Assembly (NCBI RefSeq): GCF_001949145.1
Contig: NW_019091356.1
Span: 4,611,211 to 4,675,210, forward strand
DNA: 64,000 nucleotides
Reading direction: 5' to 3'
Source: Acanthaster planci
Taxonomy: Eukaryota > Echinodermata > Asteroidea > Valvatida > Acanthasteridae
A program made the translations under genes and the position numbers. Below, in pieces: positions 38,981-51,300 of this stretch (position 1 is the first letter of the stretch; every line of letters begins with the position of its first letter). Below the pieces are notes generated by a model. That model searched no databases and was not told the origin of the DNA. It saw only the letters and a list, made by a program, of their open reading frames with translations.

Positions 38981-41900
38981 CTAGAGGACTTTATACTTGT
39001 CAGCTGCTTTTATAAGATGTTCATGAATCTTGGGTTCCCTGGAGTAGTGGCCAGCTGTGAGCATACAAAGCTCTGATTTGGGAAGTCTCTAGAAAGACAA
39101 TTTACCGGAATTGTGCTATGAAATTCTGTGTTGCTAAAATGATCAAAGATTGATGCATTATGTCCAAAATGCCAAAGTAGGGCAGGGTTCATAGAGATGC
39201 TACGCCATCTCAAAAGACTTGTCCATAGTATTTTTTGTTAATTGTTTCTCACCTGATGAAGTTTGAAGGCTGTGTCAGGTGGGCATACAACATCGTAACG
39301 CCCTTGAATTATGCTGCATGGAATGTCCTGTAGCTTGTATGCATTGTCCAAGATGTATGTATCTGACTTTAAGAATCCTCTGTTGATCATATAGTGGCTG
39401 GAAAATGATACAAATTTGAGACCTTCTTCAAAACAGTAGTATAGTGGATTGATATTGATAATTAAAGTGATACTGTTTTAATAAATATCTCTGACGTCCT
39501 GATAGGTGTTAGCGCTCTAGTCCTCAAATTTGGTGACAAAGTAAAATGGCAAATAGCTCTAATCTAAACAGTGAAAAAACAGTCTCAGATGTGGGATGCA
39601 ACCCCTGAATCACATTCCTGACAATCCTTATGAAGCAACTAAATAAAGCGGAGACTTGAAGCTAGTCAGCATGAAAGATGTTCTGTCGTCATTGTGGGAC
39701 TTGAACGAAGACCTAATAGCAGATGGATACAGATGGAATTACTCTCCATGCAGAGCTATTAAGACAAGATCAACTCACCACTCAATCATGGCAAACTGTG
39801 TCACCCATAGATCATTGGTCACTTTGATGGCTGCCTCTTCGTCGGGGATCAGTTTGGAGACTGAGCACTCCCATAGACTCCAAGCCCTGGCACATGCCAT
39901 CTTGGCGTCTTCATCATCACCTGTGAGTCTCTTGTAATAGGCTGAGACAAGATCCCCTCGCTCCTCCTTGAAATGAGAGGAGAGATATACGAATTAATTC
40001 AAAGGTGACTCAGACAAGCAAAGACATGGACAAACAAACAGATGAACAAAGCTACCAGCTGCAGCGCTCAAAACTTGTTTAATGTTCATTGAAAGAAGCT
40101 CATGAATGTGGAGTGATATCATGCATGGCATCTCATCCAGTAAACAGCTAATGTGGTTTCACACAGAAAAAAAGAGAGAGACTGGACCCTACTGCATGAC
40201 CCTTCAACCAATTGCAACATGACCAAGCATGACTATTACCTCAGGAATGACCGAGATGTAGTTGTCCCAATGATCTGGGAAAAACAAGTTAGCTCCCTCT
40301 TGATAAAGCCACTGAACCTCTTTCCTGTGAAGATGCCAAAATGTAAAATAAATTAATGCAAATTCCCAGCTAATTGTTAATAATAACACTGTGTTTAACA
40401 AAGGTGCACTTACCACAGGGGGGAGATATAAACTTCACTGACATAACCAGAGTTGCACTATTGCCCTCACTTCTGGTCAATATACATATCATTATATTGC
40501 AATATTACACTCACCACTGAAATGCAAAGACGCCCCTAAGGATCATAGCTTTGACCCTCTCGGGGTGTGTCTCTGCATACAAGAGGCACAGTGTTGCTCC
40601 CCAACTACCTCCAAATATTACCCATCGGTCGATGTTGAGATGTTCTCTGACCCTCTCAATGTCATCCACTATAAGCCATGAGGTGTTGTTCTGATGGGAG
40701 ATAACAATGACCGAATGAAAAATAAGACTTGAACCTCAGAGAAGCGGACGTGAAGGATAGGGCGGCAACCAACTCTATGCCTTCAAGCATCTTGTCGGAA
40801 AAGTCACATCTCTCAAGCTTTCCACAACAGCAATTTGTTGGTTCTCCTAGATTACTAACCTTTACTTCTGCAGCTGGAGTTGACTTGCCTGCTCCTCGTT
40901 GATCAAAGATGACAATTCGGTAGAATTGAGGGTCAAAGTAGCAACGATCAGCAGGGCTGCTCCCACCACCTGGCCCACCATGTCTACAAACAAAGAGCAA
41001 TCAAAGGGAATATCAATGCATGGGGAATTAATCTCAGGCAAACAATAGGCAAACAATAGGCCTAGCTGTCTACAAGAAACCAATTAATTAATAAACCACT
41101 CAACAGTTGCACCATGGAGGATTGTCAAAGTGGTTGTACCAGGGCCCGGACAAAATTCCCTTTCAGCAAAAACTGTTTTCTTGTGAAATTTTCATCAGTG
41201 TTATACTGCATTCCTACAGGAAAAATTAGATTTAATCCGACCAACTGTCCTACATGTATGCGTTTTTTGTAAAATAATTGGAAAGAATTGTAAAAATCTA
41301 TTTTGTTTCGAAACTCACAACTGTCAGGTTTCAATGCATACAGAAAAATCAGGGAGTGGAACCCCCCCCACCCAAATGACAATCACTAAAAGGAGAGAAA
41401 TTATTTTTCTAATACCAATGACCTATCCATATGCAGTGGTACAATATTAATATGGGGGGACAGGCACAACCTGTACGCAAGCTGCAGTTAGTCATTAATT
41501 GGCTTTCCATGCTCAACTGAACAAAACCCCAACGCCAGACGCCCCCACTGCAGCTCTCTAGAAAATTCAGTCATTAAACAGCTGTTAGTGTTAGATTGAG
41601 ACCGCTGTCAGAGTCCCATGTGAAAAACATAACATGGAGAGCTAGAAAGGACAGCTCCATGATCATAATGATGAATATAATGAGTTTGAGCGCAATCGCT
41701 CGATCTTTGCGCAGTCAGTCAAATCATTGCCGAGAACTCCACAATAAGCCTACTGCATTACTTTCCAAATCGCAGGTGTGGACCACTGTTTCGAAAAAGG
41801 AGGATCAACAACTGATTGATATCGCACCGATCGACAGATGGCGCCAAACACTACACACGTACACAAACAACACGGGATTTCCGTCTGGTTTGCCACATTG

Positions 41901-41990
41901 CTCGTAGTACAGCTCATGAATGTCGTCCACTTTCAGCCTGCCTGTGTCGTACGGTTCGATTGGTGGGTAAAATCTCCCCTCCTCTGACAT
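38981..41990 (-). CDS. Proline iminopeptidase (alpha/beta hydrolase, family S33)
   Basis: Complete enzyme of about 315 aa in seven exons: 41990-41863, 40983-40866, 40690-40515, 40324-40240, 39966-39779, 39397-39253, 39088-38981 (stop TAG at 38981). All phases agree. It should release N-terminal proline from peptides (EC 3.4.11.5). The oxyanion loop is HGGPGGG (from residue 44) and the nucleophile elbow is GGSWG (Ser111). Asp267 is in GRYDVVCP and His294 in AGHY. The two acidic residues that bind the substrate N-terminus in bacterial enzymes match WE (Glu202) and IECHY (Glu231). Length and residue spacing are almost those of bacterial enzymes. I chose the Met at 41990 (MSEEGRFYPPIEPYDTG) because the family starts just before YP.IEPY; an in-frame Met 71 codons upstream lacks similarity. 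Probably cytosolic, as no signal is seen. Confidence 0.93.
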
Positions 41991-42230
41991 ATTCTCATCA
42001 AATCCGTCGAAACAATGGATGGTAAATTTCCTCAGACAACACGTAATGAAAAACCTACTGCACATTATCATGTATAATCGATCAATCAGGATCGACCGGT
42101 CATGCGCACGGTCGATTAAACGGCTGTTGCCTGTACACCAAATGTCTAGCATGCAACAGTCGTAGGTGATTTGCATTAACTTCAGCCAATCACAAAAAAC
42201 CATACATTACATCTTGGAATTTTATTTCAT

Positions 42231-42236
42231 TACTTT
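42231..42236 (-). terminator. Poly(A) signal, BBS12-like gene
   Basis: TTTATT on the + strand (AATAAA on the coding strand), about 145 bp past the BBS12-like stop. It leaves only about 240 bp before the iminopeptidase start on the same strand, so the two genes are tightly spaced head-to-tail. Confidence 0.55.
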
Positions 42237-42377
42237 GAAACACAATTTAACAAAATTATAAATATATACGATGCTAATAAAAACTTTCATGCCAATTTTA
42301 AGTCATTAAAGACTTCTCTGGCTCCCCCAAATGGACCACTTTGATTGTGGTTAAATTCAGCAGAGTAATGACTCTCC

Positions 42378-45300
42378 TCACAGAATCACAGACTTTCCCA
42401 ACTTGATGGCTGAAGCAGACTGGTCTAGTTCTTGGACTCCTGTGACTATATTTGCATCAATTCGCATGACTGTTTTCAGCAATGCCCACGCACTTTCCCA
42501 AGCTGATTTCTTTGTACTAAAACCGTCATACACAGCAAAGCTCGCTGGAGTTGTTTGCCTACAGCTGTAGTTCTCCTTTCCATTTGGAGCTGCTGAATCT
42601 GTTCTTGAGTTTAAATTCGAACTGATTTTTAAATGAGACTCATTTGCTTGCTTCTGTCCATCTTTAAAACTGTCACTTTTGCACAAGGGGTCATTATCAG
42701 TTTGATCCGGTCTCAACTGGCTACAGTCAGTTTGTTCGGCTTTGCTTTCCAACAACCTGATTCCAGTGGTAACAACTTTGCATGGATTTAGTTGCAGCTC
42801 AGACTGGAATGAACTAGACAGAACTGGTTCTAACTGGTCCCTTTCTACTGCATTCATTATCATAGCCTTGGCTAGAGATAAGTCCTCCAACTTTCCCATG
42901 TTCTTCAAGACTTGTATCAGGTAGTGAACGAATCCATCAACAAATGCTGACACAATGGTGCTTTTCCAGCAAGACAAGTTGTCATGGTTACTAACAGAGG
43001 TAACAGAGTCTGAAAGATACAGATAAACAAGTTTAATAAAGGTCTCATTGGTAATTGAGAATGCATCTAGTCCATTTACCAGCAATTAAGAAAGCAAATC
43101 ATATTTTAGACTCACTCAGCTATTAAAATCCAGTCAATTTTTGCAATTTCAAAATATTCTGCCTATTTGGATACATAGGTGTGTAAAATCGTCAAATACC
43201 ATTGGCATTGAGCTGCAGGAGTTGTTTGATGGCTATCTGCTCAGGCAATCCAGCTCCAGGCAGGAAACAGCCGTCTGCTACTGTCGCCTGAAGTCTGTGA
43301 GTGCTGGCCCAGAATCTAGCCTCGGATGCAGGAAGAAGGTTCCCAACAGGGTTGCAGAGGACGACAGTCTGTCAAGAAACCAATGAGGAACAGGAGTTTT
43401 CATAAGTGGAGAGAGGTTTGAGGTTGGCAGAGATTCAAGGAGACAACAGGAGTAAAGGAAAAATGAGAGTTTGAAAAAAAACAATATTAGAGATGGTAAG
43501 ATGAGACTGGTTATATCAACGAAGTAGATGATGAGAAATTATAAATCATAAAAATTGTAAAATAATGATGTTGAGAATGATAAGTATTAAAAGAACTAAG
43601 ATAAATTAGCAATCATTCAAACTATTTCAGAATCAACCTACCTGTAATATCTTCCCATCTACACAAATCCTTACAAACATCTTCCTCTTCAGGTCGGGAT
43701 CCTTTACCCTGGTCCTCCCTACCCATCCTGACTCCCAGCATTCCACGGTGATACCACAAGCTGTGTCGTCTAGTGTAGCATCAGTGAGGTAGGTGAGTAC
43801 AGGGGCACTGCATGCTTCCTCCAGAGCTAAGAGGGTCTTGTAAGATACACCTTGAAGAAGAAGGATCTTCTTGGATAGGCAGTGATGAACGAGGTGCTCG
43901 TCGGCAAGGCCTTTCAGGATGAGCAATTCAACATCAAGCTGTGAAGATCAAAAACAGCAACATTCTCAAGACCACTGGACATCTTAGACAAACTATGCAC
44001 AAGACAATGCTATGATTTAACAATTGCAGCTAATCTGATACCTCTTGAATCAGTCGAACTATCTGCGAGAGCCACTCCTTCTCATCTGTTGACGGCCTTC
44101 CTGTCCATGTGTTGACCGTCGTCATCTTGACTTTATTCTTGTATCCAGCATGCTTGAAGGATGGCTTAGCATCTCCATTAATAAGCTGAATGGAAATTGG
44201 ACAGAGAGAAAGTGTTCATAAGAATTACAAATCGACCTCTGTTTATTTCTTTGTTCAACAGTCAAAGGTAGAAGCTAAACGTTTGAGAACTGACAAGAAA
44301 AGGTTTCATTATCATAAAGAGATACTTGACATTTTTTTTTTTCATCCATTTTCGTTACCAGTTAACTTCAAATTATACTTCTCCATATAGATTAGAAGGT
44401 ACTGACAATGCACACCAGCACTATACTTCTGCATTAAAAATCTGCTAGTTATCTGATGTTCATATGAGATCCATCATGGCATTCAAAGATGTTCGTATGT
44501 CAGGAAACCTGTGTTGGATAAGACAGATTGTCTCTTACCAGCGCCTTCAGATGTCTTCCTTCAGTTTTTGCAATTATGGGTCTCTGATGATGATCAACAG
44601 GTAGCAGCAGACCGTCTTGAAGATGAGAATCCGAGACTGGTGGCCCAGCAATCGTGCACACATTAATGCGCTTCAGGTCTGGCATCCTACAGATGCAACA
44701 CAAGGTATGGGTTTATGAGAATTTGTACAATTAAGTCACCCTGCTAAGCTATCACAAACAAACATGTACATACCTTGTCGAATCATCCTCTGACCGATTG
44801 CCACTGAGTGCCCGAAGAGCCTGAACGACTAATCTCATTTCAAGTTCAGATCCATGACTTAATCCTAGTCTGCAAAGTGAAATTAATGATATTGATCTTT
44901 ACTAGACAGTAAACATGACAGCAAAATTCAGTTTGTTAAATCAATAAAATAAAAAAAATACTTAAAACTTTGTAACTCTTTTTATTTTAAACTCATTCAT
45001 TGGAAGTAGGATTTGCATTGATAATTACCCGAGCTGCACAATATTTGGTACTAGCTGTTCACTAGCTTCGTGCACATCTTGCGTACTTGTTGGGGTATTC
45101 CTATCAGTCTTGGAGGCTACATGGGAAAGTCTTGCTTCCAGACAGTCACTTCTGAATTTCGAGATCTTCTCAGGCTCATCATTGTCCTCAGGTTCAGTCG
45201 ATGCAATCTGTGGGTTCAACACCTGACCTGAGGTCAGATCTGTTTCATGCAATACATCCTGTGCACAAGCAGTTTCTACTGTTCTGAAATGCCTGCTGTT

Positions 45301-47718
45301 GGTTTGGACCCTGAGTAGTCTCATTGCAGCCGTCTCATTGGTTCTGACCTCGACAAGATTTCCAAGTGTTTCGCGTATTTCAGGTGCATTCTCCTGATGG
45401 GGTTTAGCCAGAGCACTGCCTGGCAAGTCGCATTTCTTACTTGTAGCAAGCAATATGCTTCCCTGGTTAAAGTTTGTTGCATCTTCGGCCGATAATTGTG
45501 AAGGAAATGTGTCATATTTCAATTCACTTTGGCCACCTCTTTCTGAACTTTGTTCATGACCGTTATGCTGCTTTATCACAGTTTCAACACTTCTGAAATG
45601 TCGGCTTATATTCTGTACATTGCTCAGTTGCTCTGAGAGCATTTTTTGCTGTTTTGATTGCACAAGGGTTTGGATTGCTTCTGAGATTGCACTGGGACAT
45701 TTGGATTGAGTCGAAGGAGCCTGAGACTTAACATCTGCACCATTACAAGACAAGCCTGAATTGATTTCTTGGTTACTTGCTGGTATCTGTAGAATTTCTG
45801 AAGATTTTTGAAAACTGACATCAAGCTTTTCGTCTAGTAGTTTGCCATTTTTAAATTTTTCTCCTGAACACTTCCAACTAGAAGTCATTTTTTCTGCAGC
45901 AAAACATGAGTCAAAGTCATCATCTGAGTCAGCTTGAGGTGGTTTTCCAGTGGACGTTTCTGCTGGAGACCCATGATGAAAGGCAACCTCTTCAATAGGC
46001 AAGCACAAGTCAAAGTCGTCATCACTGTCGTGCTGAGCAGGTTTTCCACTGACTTTTTCCAAAGGAAATGTGGAACAGGCATCTAGTTCCTCCACAGGAA
46101 AACTAGGATCAAATTCACTACCAATATCACCCCACACCTGTCCACTATTACTTCCTTTGCTTGTTACTTCCTCTGAAATTTGACAACTAGGACTTGATGC
46201 CTTCCTTAAAAAAGTGGAATGGAGTTTGTCTCGAGTAAACTGTCTGTCCAGTGCTTCGATTATGTCTTCACAGTCGGCTTTATGATATTCCAAAGAATAT
46301 TCCCGAGACTGGGAAGTTCCTTCAAAGAACCAAGAAACATCATCATCAGCTTTGACATCAAGTTCCAACTTTCCTGGAGGTCCAGCTGTAGCAAGTTTTG
46401 CTCCAGAGTTGAAGTTTTCAGAATAGTCATATTGCTGCTTGCTAAACTGAACTTGTATAAACTGTTGATCTGGATCATCATGATTAGTTGATATATATGT
46501 TGGAAAAGAATCAAGTGCCTCTGTTGATATGCCAAGTGCACTGCAGGAGTTGATTCTGAGATCAGGTTTGACTGGATGGGAACTGTGTGGTTTCCCAGTA
46601 TTTAATTGATCTGTTCTGGCAGACCTTTTGCAAGAAGTATTGGCATGGGGATCAGCACCAAAGAACGTTTCGCTGCCACTGAGCTCAGAATTGTGGGTAG
46701 CAATAGCCTCTAAGGTTGATAAGCACTGCTCCAAACACTCATCTCCATGTTGAATAATCGCTGGTGCAGGAACACCCTACAGGGAGAGCATATCACAAAA
46801 GAAACACAGGTATAAATAACAGGCTGACTTTGTATGAGACTCTTTATGTCATCATAGACCCTTGTTGTGTATAAATACCTGTGCTAGGAGTGCATGTACC
46901 TCTGTTGCCCAAAGGCCTGCCAGTGTTATCATGGTGGTGGTTCCAGTGCCGTGTGATTTGTGGTGGGCTAAACAAGCCTCAACAGCTACACGACCCACTG
47001 GATGCTGTAGGAAGAACAGGAGAGAACATCCTAAATTGTTGAAGGAATCAAATTATTATGGAAACTTTGAAAAAAGTTTATGTTTTATCTTTACTAAGAC
47101 TGTGTGTCTGTGGATTTGCAGTCGGGCTTAGAAAATCTTGGGTGATAAATGTTTCAACAAAATGAAACAAAATTCAACTTCTGAAATTTACATAGTAGTG
47201 ATAGAAGTGCAAATACATGTAAATTTAACCAGAATTTCCAATATAGTAAAAGGAAGAAACTTGAATCTTGAGAGAAAGTAAAGGTTTCAGAAATGGCAAC
47301 AGTATAACTCCACACCTCAACATCTAGCTTACACAGAAGCTCTGAACAGCTGGAAATAAGACTACTATCCTCGTCTTCATTTTCAAGGAGGCATTTTATC
47401 CTGCAAAAATGAAATACAAGTTTGAATTGCCAGTTAGTGAATTTCACTTTAAATGGTGACTGCACGTAGGCTGCTTTAATTTTAAGAATCCTCAAATTAT
47501 GATCATAAGTAAAACTTGCAAAACTTTTAACAATAACATGTTTATCCAGCACTTCAGTTGTAGGGCTAGGTGCGTTTTATCTCAATAGTTAAAAGTAACA
47601 AAACACCTTCATATGTGAAAAAACACTTAACATAAGGATCATGAGCTGCTTGTTTGGGTAACAGTTATATAGCATAACTACCTTTGATCTGGTCCGAGAA
47701 ACGATTTGGCAGAAGAAC
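42378..47718 (-). CDS. BBS12: BBS12-like chaperonin (Bardet-Biedl syndrome 12 homologue), 5' end missing
   Basis: Group II chaperonin-related subunit. In vertebrates BBS12 acts with MKKS and BBS10 plus CCT to assemble the BBSome for ciliary trafficking. Exons in gene order: 47718-47682, 47400-47316, 47004-46879, 46776-45029, 44869-44774, 44686-44539, 44185-44042, 43938-43642, 43368-43200, 43009-42378. The product reads SSAKSFLGPDQRIKCLL, LLCKLDVEHPVGRVAVEAC, HGTGTTTMITLAGLW (degenerate chaperonin GDGTT), LGLSHGSELEMRLVVQAL, then HCLSKKILLLQGV and LTYLTDAT in the apical part, and DGCFLPGAGLPE in place of PGGGxxE. It ends with VYD...KSAWESAW and IDANIVTG, as in human BBS12. Exon 46776-45029 adds about 583 residues, acidic and Ser-rich, making the protein over 1,150 aa against about 710 in human. 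The donor at 47315 (GTGTGG) is weak. The first exon, with the start Met, was not identified. Confidence 0.85.
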
Positions 47719-48028
47719 CTGAAATAAAAACAATATAATGAAAAGCCAAGTCTTGGAAGAGAAGAACCTAGCACGAAAAGTAATGAGGAATTATGACTGA
47801 TTAATGGTTTTACATAAAATGAACCAGTCCAATTTTTTCCAGATAAGGATGGGACAGTATAGGTCTGGTCGAAGTAACCATTGAAAGCAAGGATTCCCCA
47901 TCAGTTGACGTGACTGATACAACTCCGAATGCGCTCGGTGCAAAAACATTTGATGTGATTCTACCTCCATGATCTTACTGTCTTTCATGACTTTTCAACA
48001 AACAACAGTCGACTTTAAAAACACTCAC

Positions 48029-48177
48029 ATATCGCAGTCAGTACTTGTAATGAAGACAAATTCGTCATCGTCGTTTGCGTATATTTTACCGTGATTTAAC
48101 GGCCTTCCTTCACACCCACGGCCACGCTTCATCAGCACATCGAACAGCGAGGATTTTTTGTTTACAGTTAATAACAT
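48029..48177 (-). CDS. Possible first exon, unassigned
   Basis: Short minus-strand ORF from an ATG at 48177 (MLLTVNKKSSLFDVLMKRGR, later ANDDDEFVFITSTDCD) running into a good GTGAGT donor at 48028. Splicing to a frame starting at about 47980 (IMEVESHQMFLHRAH) would keep phase, but I cannot link that protein to BBS12 or to any family with confidence. It could be the 5' end of the BBS12-like gene, a separate small gene, or chance. Confidence 0.25.
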
Positions 48178-48302
48178 CCAGCAGTCTGGTCCTCGGCTCA
48201 ATGGTCTATTTTTGTATTAAACTCTAGCATTCAGAAGAGGTAATAAGACTACGATAATTTTTTGTGAAGTGCGCCCTCAAGAGGCCAATAGTGTTAAGCA
48301 AG
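48178..48302. promoter_or_regulatory. Probable bidirectional promoter, BBS12-like / TTC19
   Basis: The TTC19 start (48303, +) and the 5' end of the minus-strand BBS12-like transcription unit diverge from here. The short gap implies shared control. The sequence AAGATGGCGGC at the TTC19 start overlaps a YY1-type core (AAGATGGCGGC) typical of TATA-less housekeeping promoters with a downstream YY1 site. No TATA box is obvious. Confidence 0.5.
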
Positions 48303-51300
48303 ATGGCGGCGTGCATGCAAGGCATTTGTCAAGTTTTTCCGCGAATATTTCTTAGCAGGAGGTCACTGCATGGGTATTACTTGGCACAAACCTACGCATG
48401 GAGAGTTACTGGGAATCGCCAGAAACGTGTCGAGCATATCAAAACGATAAATTTTCTTCCAAGAGACGGCATTTTAAGAAAAACTTTATGCACCGATAAA
48501 ATTGCAGAGACTCAAATCACACAACGTGACAAGAAGTATGATAAGAGTCACGACAGACTGATAGAACGTCCGACTGTATCAGGTGAAAGTGATATCACAG
48601 AGACTTTGCATAGCAATGAACATGACGAGAGAAAAGGAGACATAGCTGCCAGAAAGAAAGAAATTCCTGATTTAAAAGGAAATATTGAAGTCTCTCACAA
48701 ATCTCTGTACAGTTTGGCAGCAGATCTGAAGTCGACAGTTGAGTCTCAAGAACAGCAAGCACAGAGCCCAGCTTTTTACCGCCGCCGTGTTGAAAGCGAG
48801 TTTGGTGGTGATGGCAAGAGGCAAACATTCAAAGGTTACCAAGATAGTAAACATAGCGACATGAATAATCAAGGTCCTGGCCAGTTTGTGGAAACTCCGC
48901 CCATTGTTCAGGAAAACCGAAAGATAATAAATGAACCAGCATATTATTATGGATTTGCAGGTTTGAATATTTATATTCCAACAAAATAACAAATAATAAA
49001 TGTTGAATAGTAAAAGTGCATATAAGAACAAAACCTCTTTAACTTGATGGATAATCAAGTATAAACATGAATTTTTTCAAATTGAAATATCAAGCCCCAA
49101 GAAAACACTTCGTTATGTGTAAGTGTGACAAATGAATGTACATGTACTTTCTGTGTTTGCTCACAGGCATTGTGTGTTGCTGTATTGTTTTTTCACTGGC
49201 ATTCTTCAGAAAAGAACAGGAGGATACCATTGAATTACTCATTGCAAAATCTTGGGTAAGTGTAATCTTGGGATTCATGTAATCAATACATTCTGTGAGT
49301 CTCAGTGTCTGCTTAGAGTTTATAATTAAACATCTGTTTGAGTCAATTAGTATTAAGTGTAATGGATTTTGTTCCATTTTCTTTCTTCAAATTATGTAGA
49401 AAAGTAATGCATCTTTTCAAAGTGTTTTCCTGTTTGGTGCATTTGTGTTTGTACATGCAGTTTTTGCTTTTCCTCCACATGACAGGATTCGTTTTTATTA
49501 GCCACTCAATTTCTTTTGTCATTAGGTTGCAGAAAAAGAAGGCAATTTGGCAGAAGCAGAAGCTCTGTTACACAAAGCTCTTAAGATGGCCCAAGATGAT
49601 AAGAATACAAGTGCAGTCACCTACATCTTTGATCAGGTGGATTTTAAAGTATTGTGAAACTTTCAATTGGAACCATACCCGACTCATCGCCCATCAAACT
49701 TTTCAATCCTTTACACATGTATTTTGTGTAATTTGTTTGCATGCTTGGGAAGCCATGGGCGGAAGTATTAAAAGAAAAGGCTTGTCAGTCCATAATCTAT
49801 ATCTGTTCGCTGTCGCCATTTGCTCACAGTATTGACGTTTTCAATGCTTTAATTTTAACTAACCTTGATTAAACATATTCAGTATTTTATATTTGAAGTT
49901 GGCGAATTTATCCATGAGGCATGGCAACCTGACAAAGGCAGAAAATCTCTTCAAGGAGACTCTGAAACTGATGATCTCGTCAGGAACGGCACAAGATGAC
50001 AGTGCTGTGGTTGAGATTTCCCTCAAATTGGCCAGAATGTTTGATAGGATGAGAAGGTAAGAAGTGAAGCCTTGTTGCTTAGAGCTGAAATTAAAACCGA
50101 ATAAAGCTTGCCTGGCAAACTTACTTAAACCTGTAATTAGCTGGAAGCATACTTCTTGGACCATCTTGATTTATTGCCTTTTTTGTTCAGCAAAGCTAGT
50201 CCCTGGTCTAGAGAGTGTATACTCAATATGAATTGCTTGCCACTAACCAACAATAATGTAAAATTCTGTAAACTCTATTGAAGTCTAGGACTTTTTTTGT
50301 GAAGCTATTGGTAGGATGTAATGAGATAAATAATACCACATGTGAAAGAAAAGACAACTTTACATTACGTGGTGCAATGTACATTGCTCACTTCAGTTAC
50401 TTTGAAATCCTTGTGTCACATTCTGTGTCTCAGGTATGATGATGCAGAGCAAGGTTTCAAATGGTGCATCTCTACCACAGAGAAGAAGTTAGCAGAGGCA
50501 AATGATAAGGAGACAACTCGCAACCTGCAGTCGCTACTAGGAATGTGTTTAGATTGCTACGCCAGGCACCTGGCTGCTCATGGCAGATTGCAAGAAGCCA
50601 AGGATACCTATAAACGTGCATTGCTCATCTGTGAAGAGAAATTGAAAGTTGATGGAGTGCCACATCCTCAGGTAACATGTTTTTGGTACAGTACAGGAAG
50701 ATCAAGCTTTGTACATTTATTAAATTTTGGCATAAAATTGTGCATTACTTAAAAGTAACCATAAGGCAATTAGACAAGCCATTAGAAAACGGAAGTTAAG
50801 ATGGGATGTTCTGAATTTCAAATACATGTTTTTACTTTACAGTTAGGCAGAGACACAAAAGAACGGATCACTACAGATTATCTTCCTTTGAAAAATCTTG
50901 GTATGAAAAGTAACCTACTTTATTTTTTATTTTTTTTCCTTGCAGACAGTAATCCTGTTGAACGATTTGGGCACGGTCAATGACCTTGGAGGCAACTACA
51001 CTGAAGCTATTGAACTCATTCAAAGGGCTGCTGACCTTGCTGAGAAGAGGTCACCTCGTGACCTACCCACAATTCTTTGCAACTTAGCATCTGTCAATAT
51101 GCATGCAGGTATGAAATGCCTCAGTTAAAACGCATGGTTTCAAAATAACAGTGGAATACTTCCAATGTTATTTTTCCTTAATTTCAGTCTCTCCTTATCT
51201 CTTTACTGGTAACTGACTTGATATTAAACATTGACTGATTAGTTGAATCCTTACTTTTTCACCATTTGCCATCATGTCTTTCTTTTTAAAAATGCACCCT

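Noticed and set aside
41991-42203. 71-codon N-terminal extension of the iminopeptidase
   Set aside because: No similarity to the family and no targeting signal; family members start near the Met at 41990.
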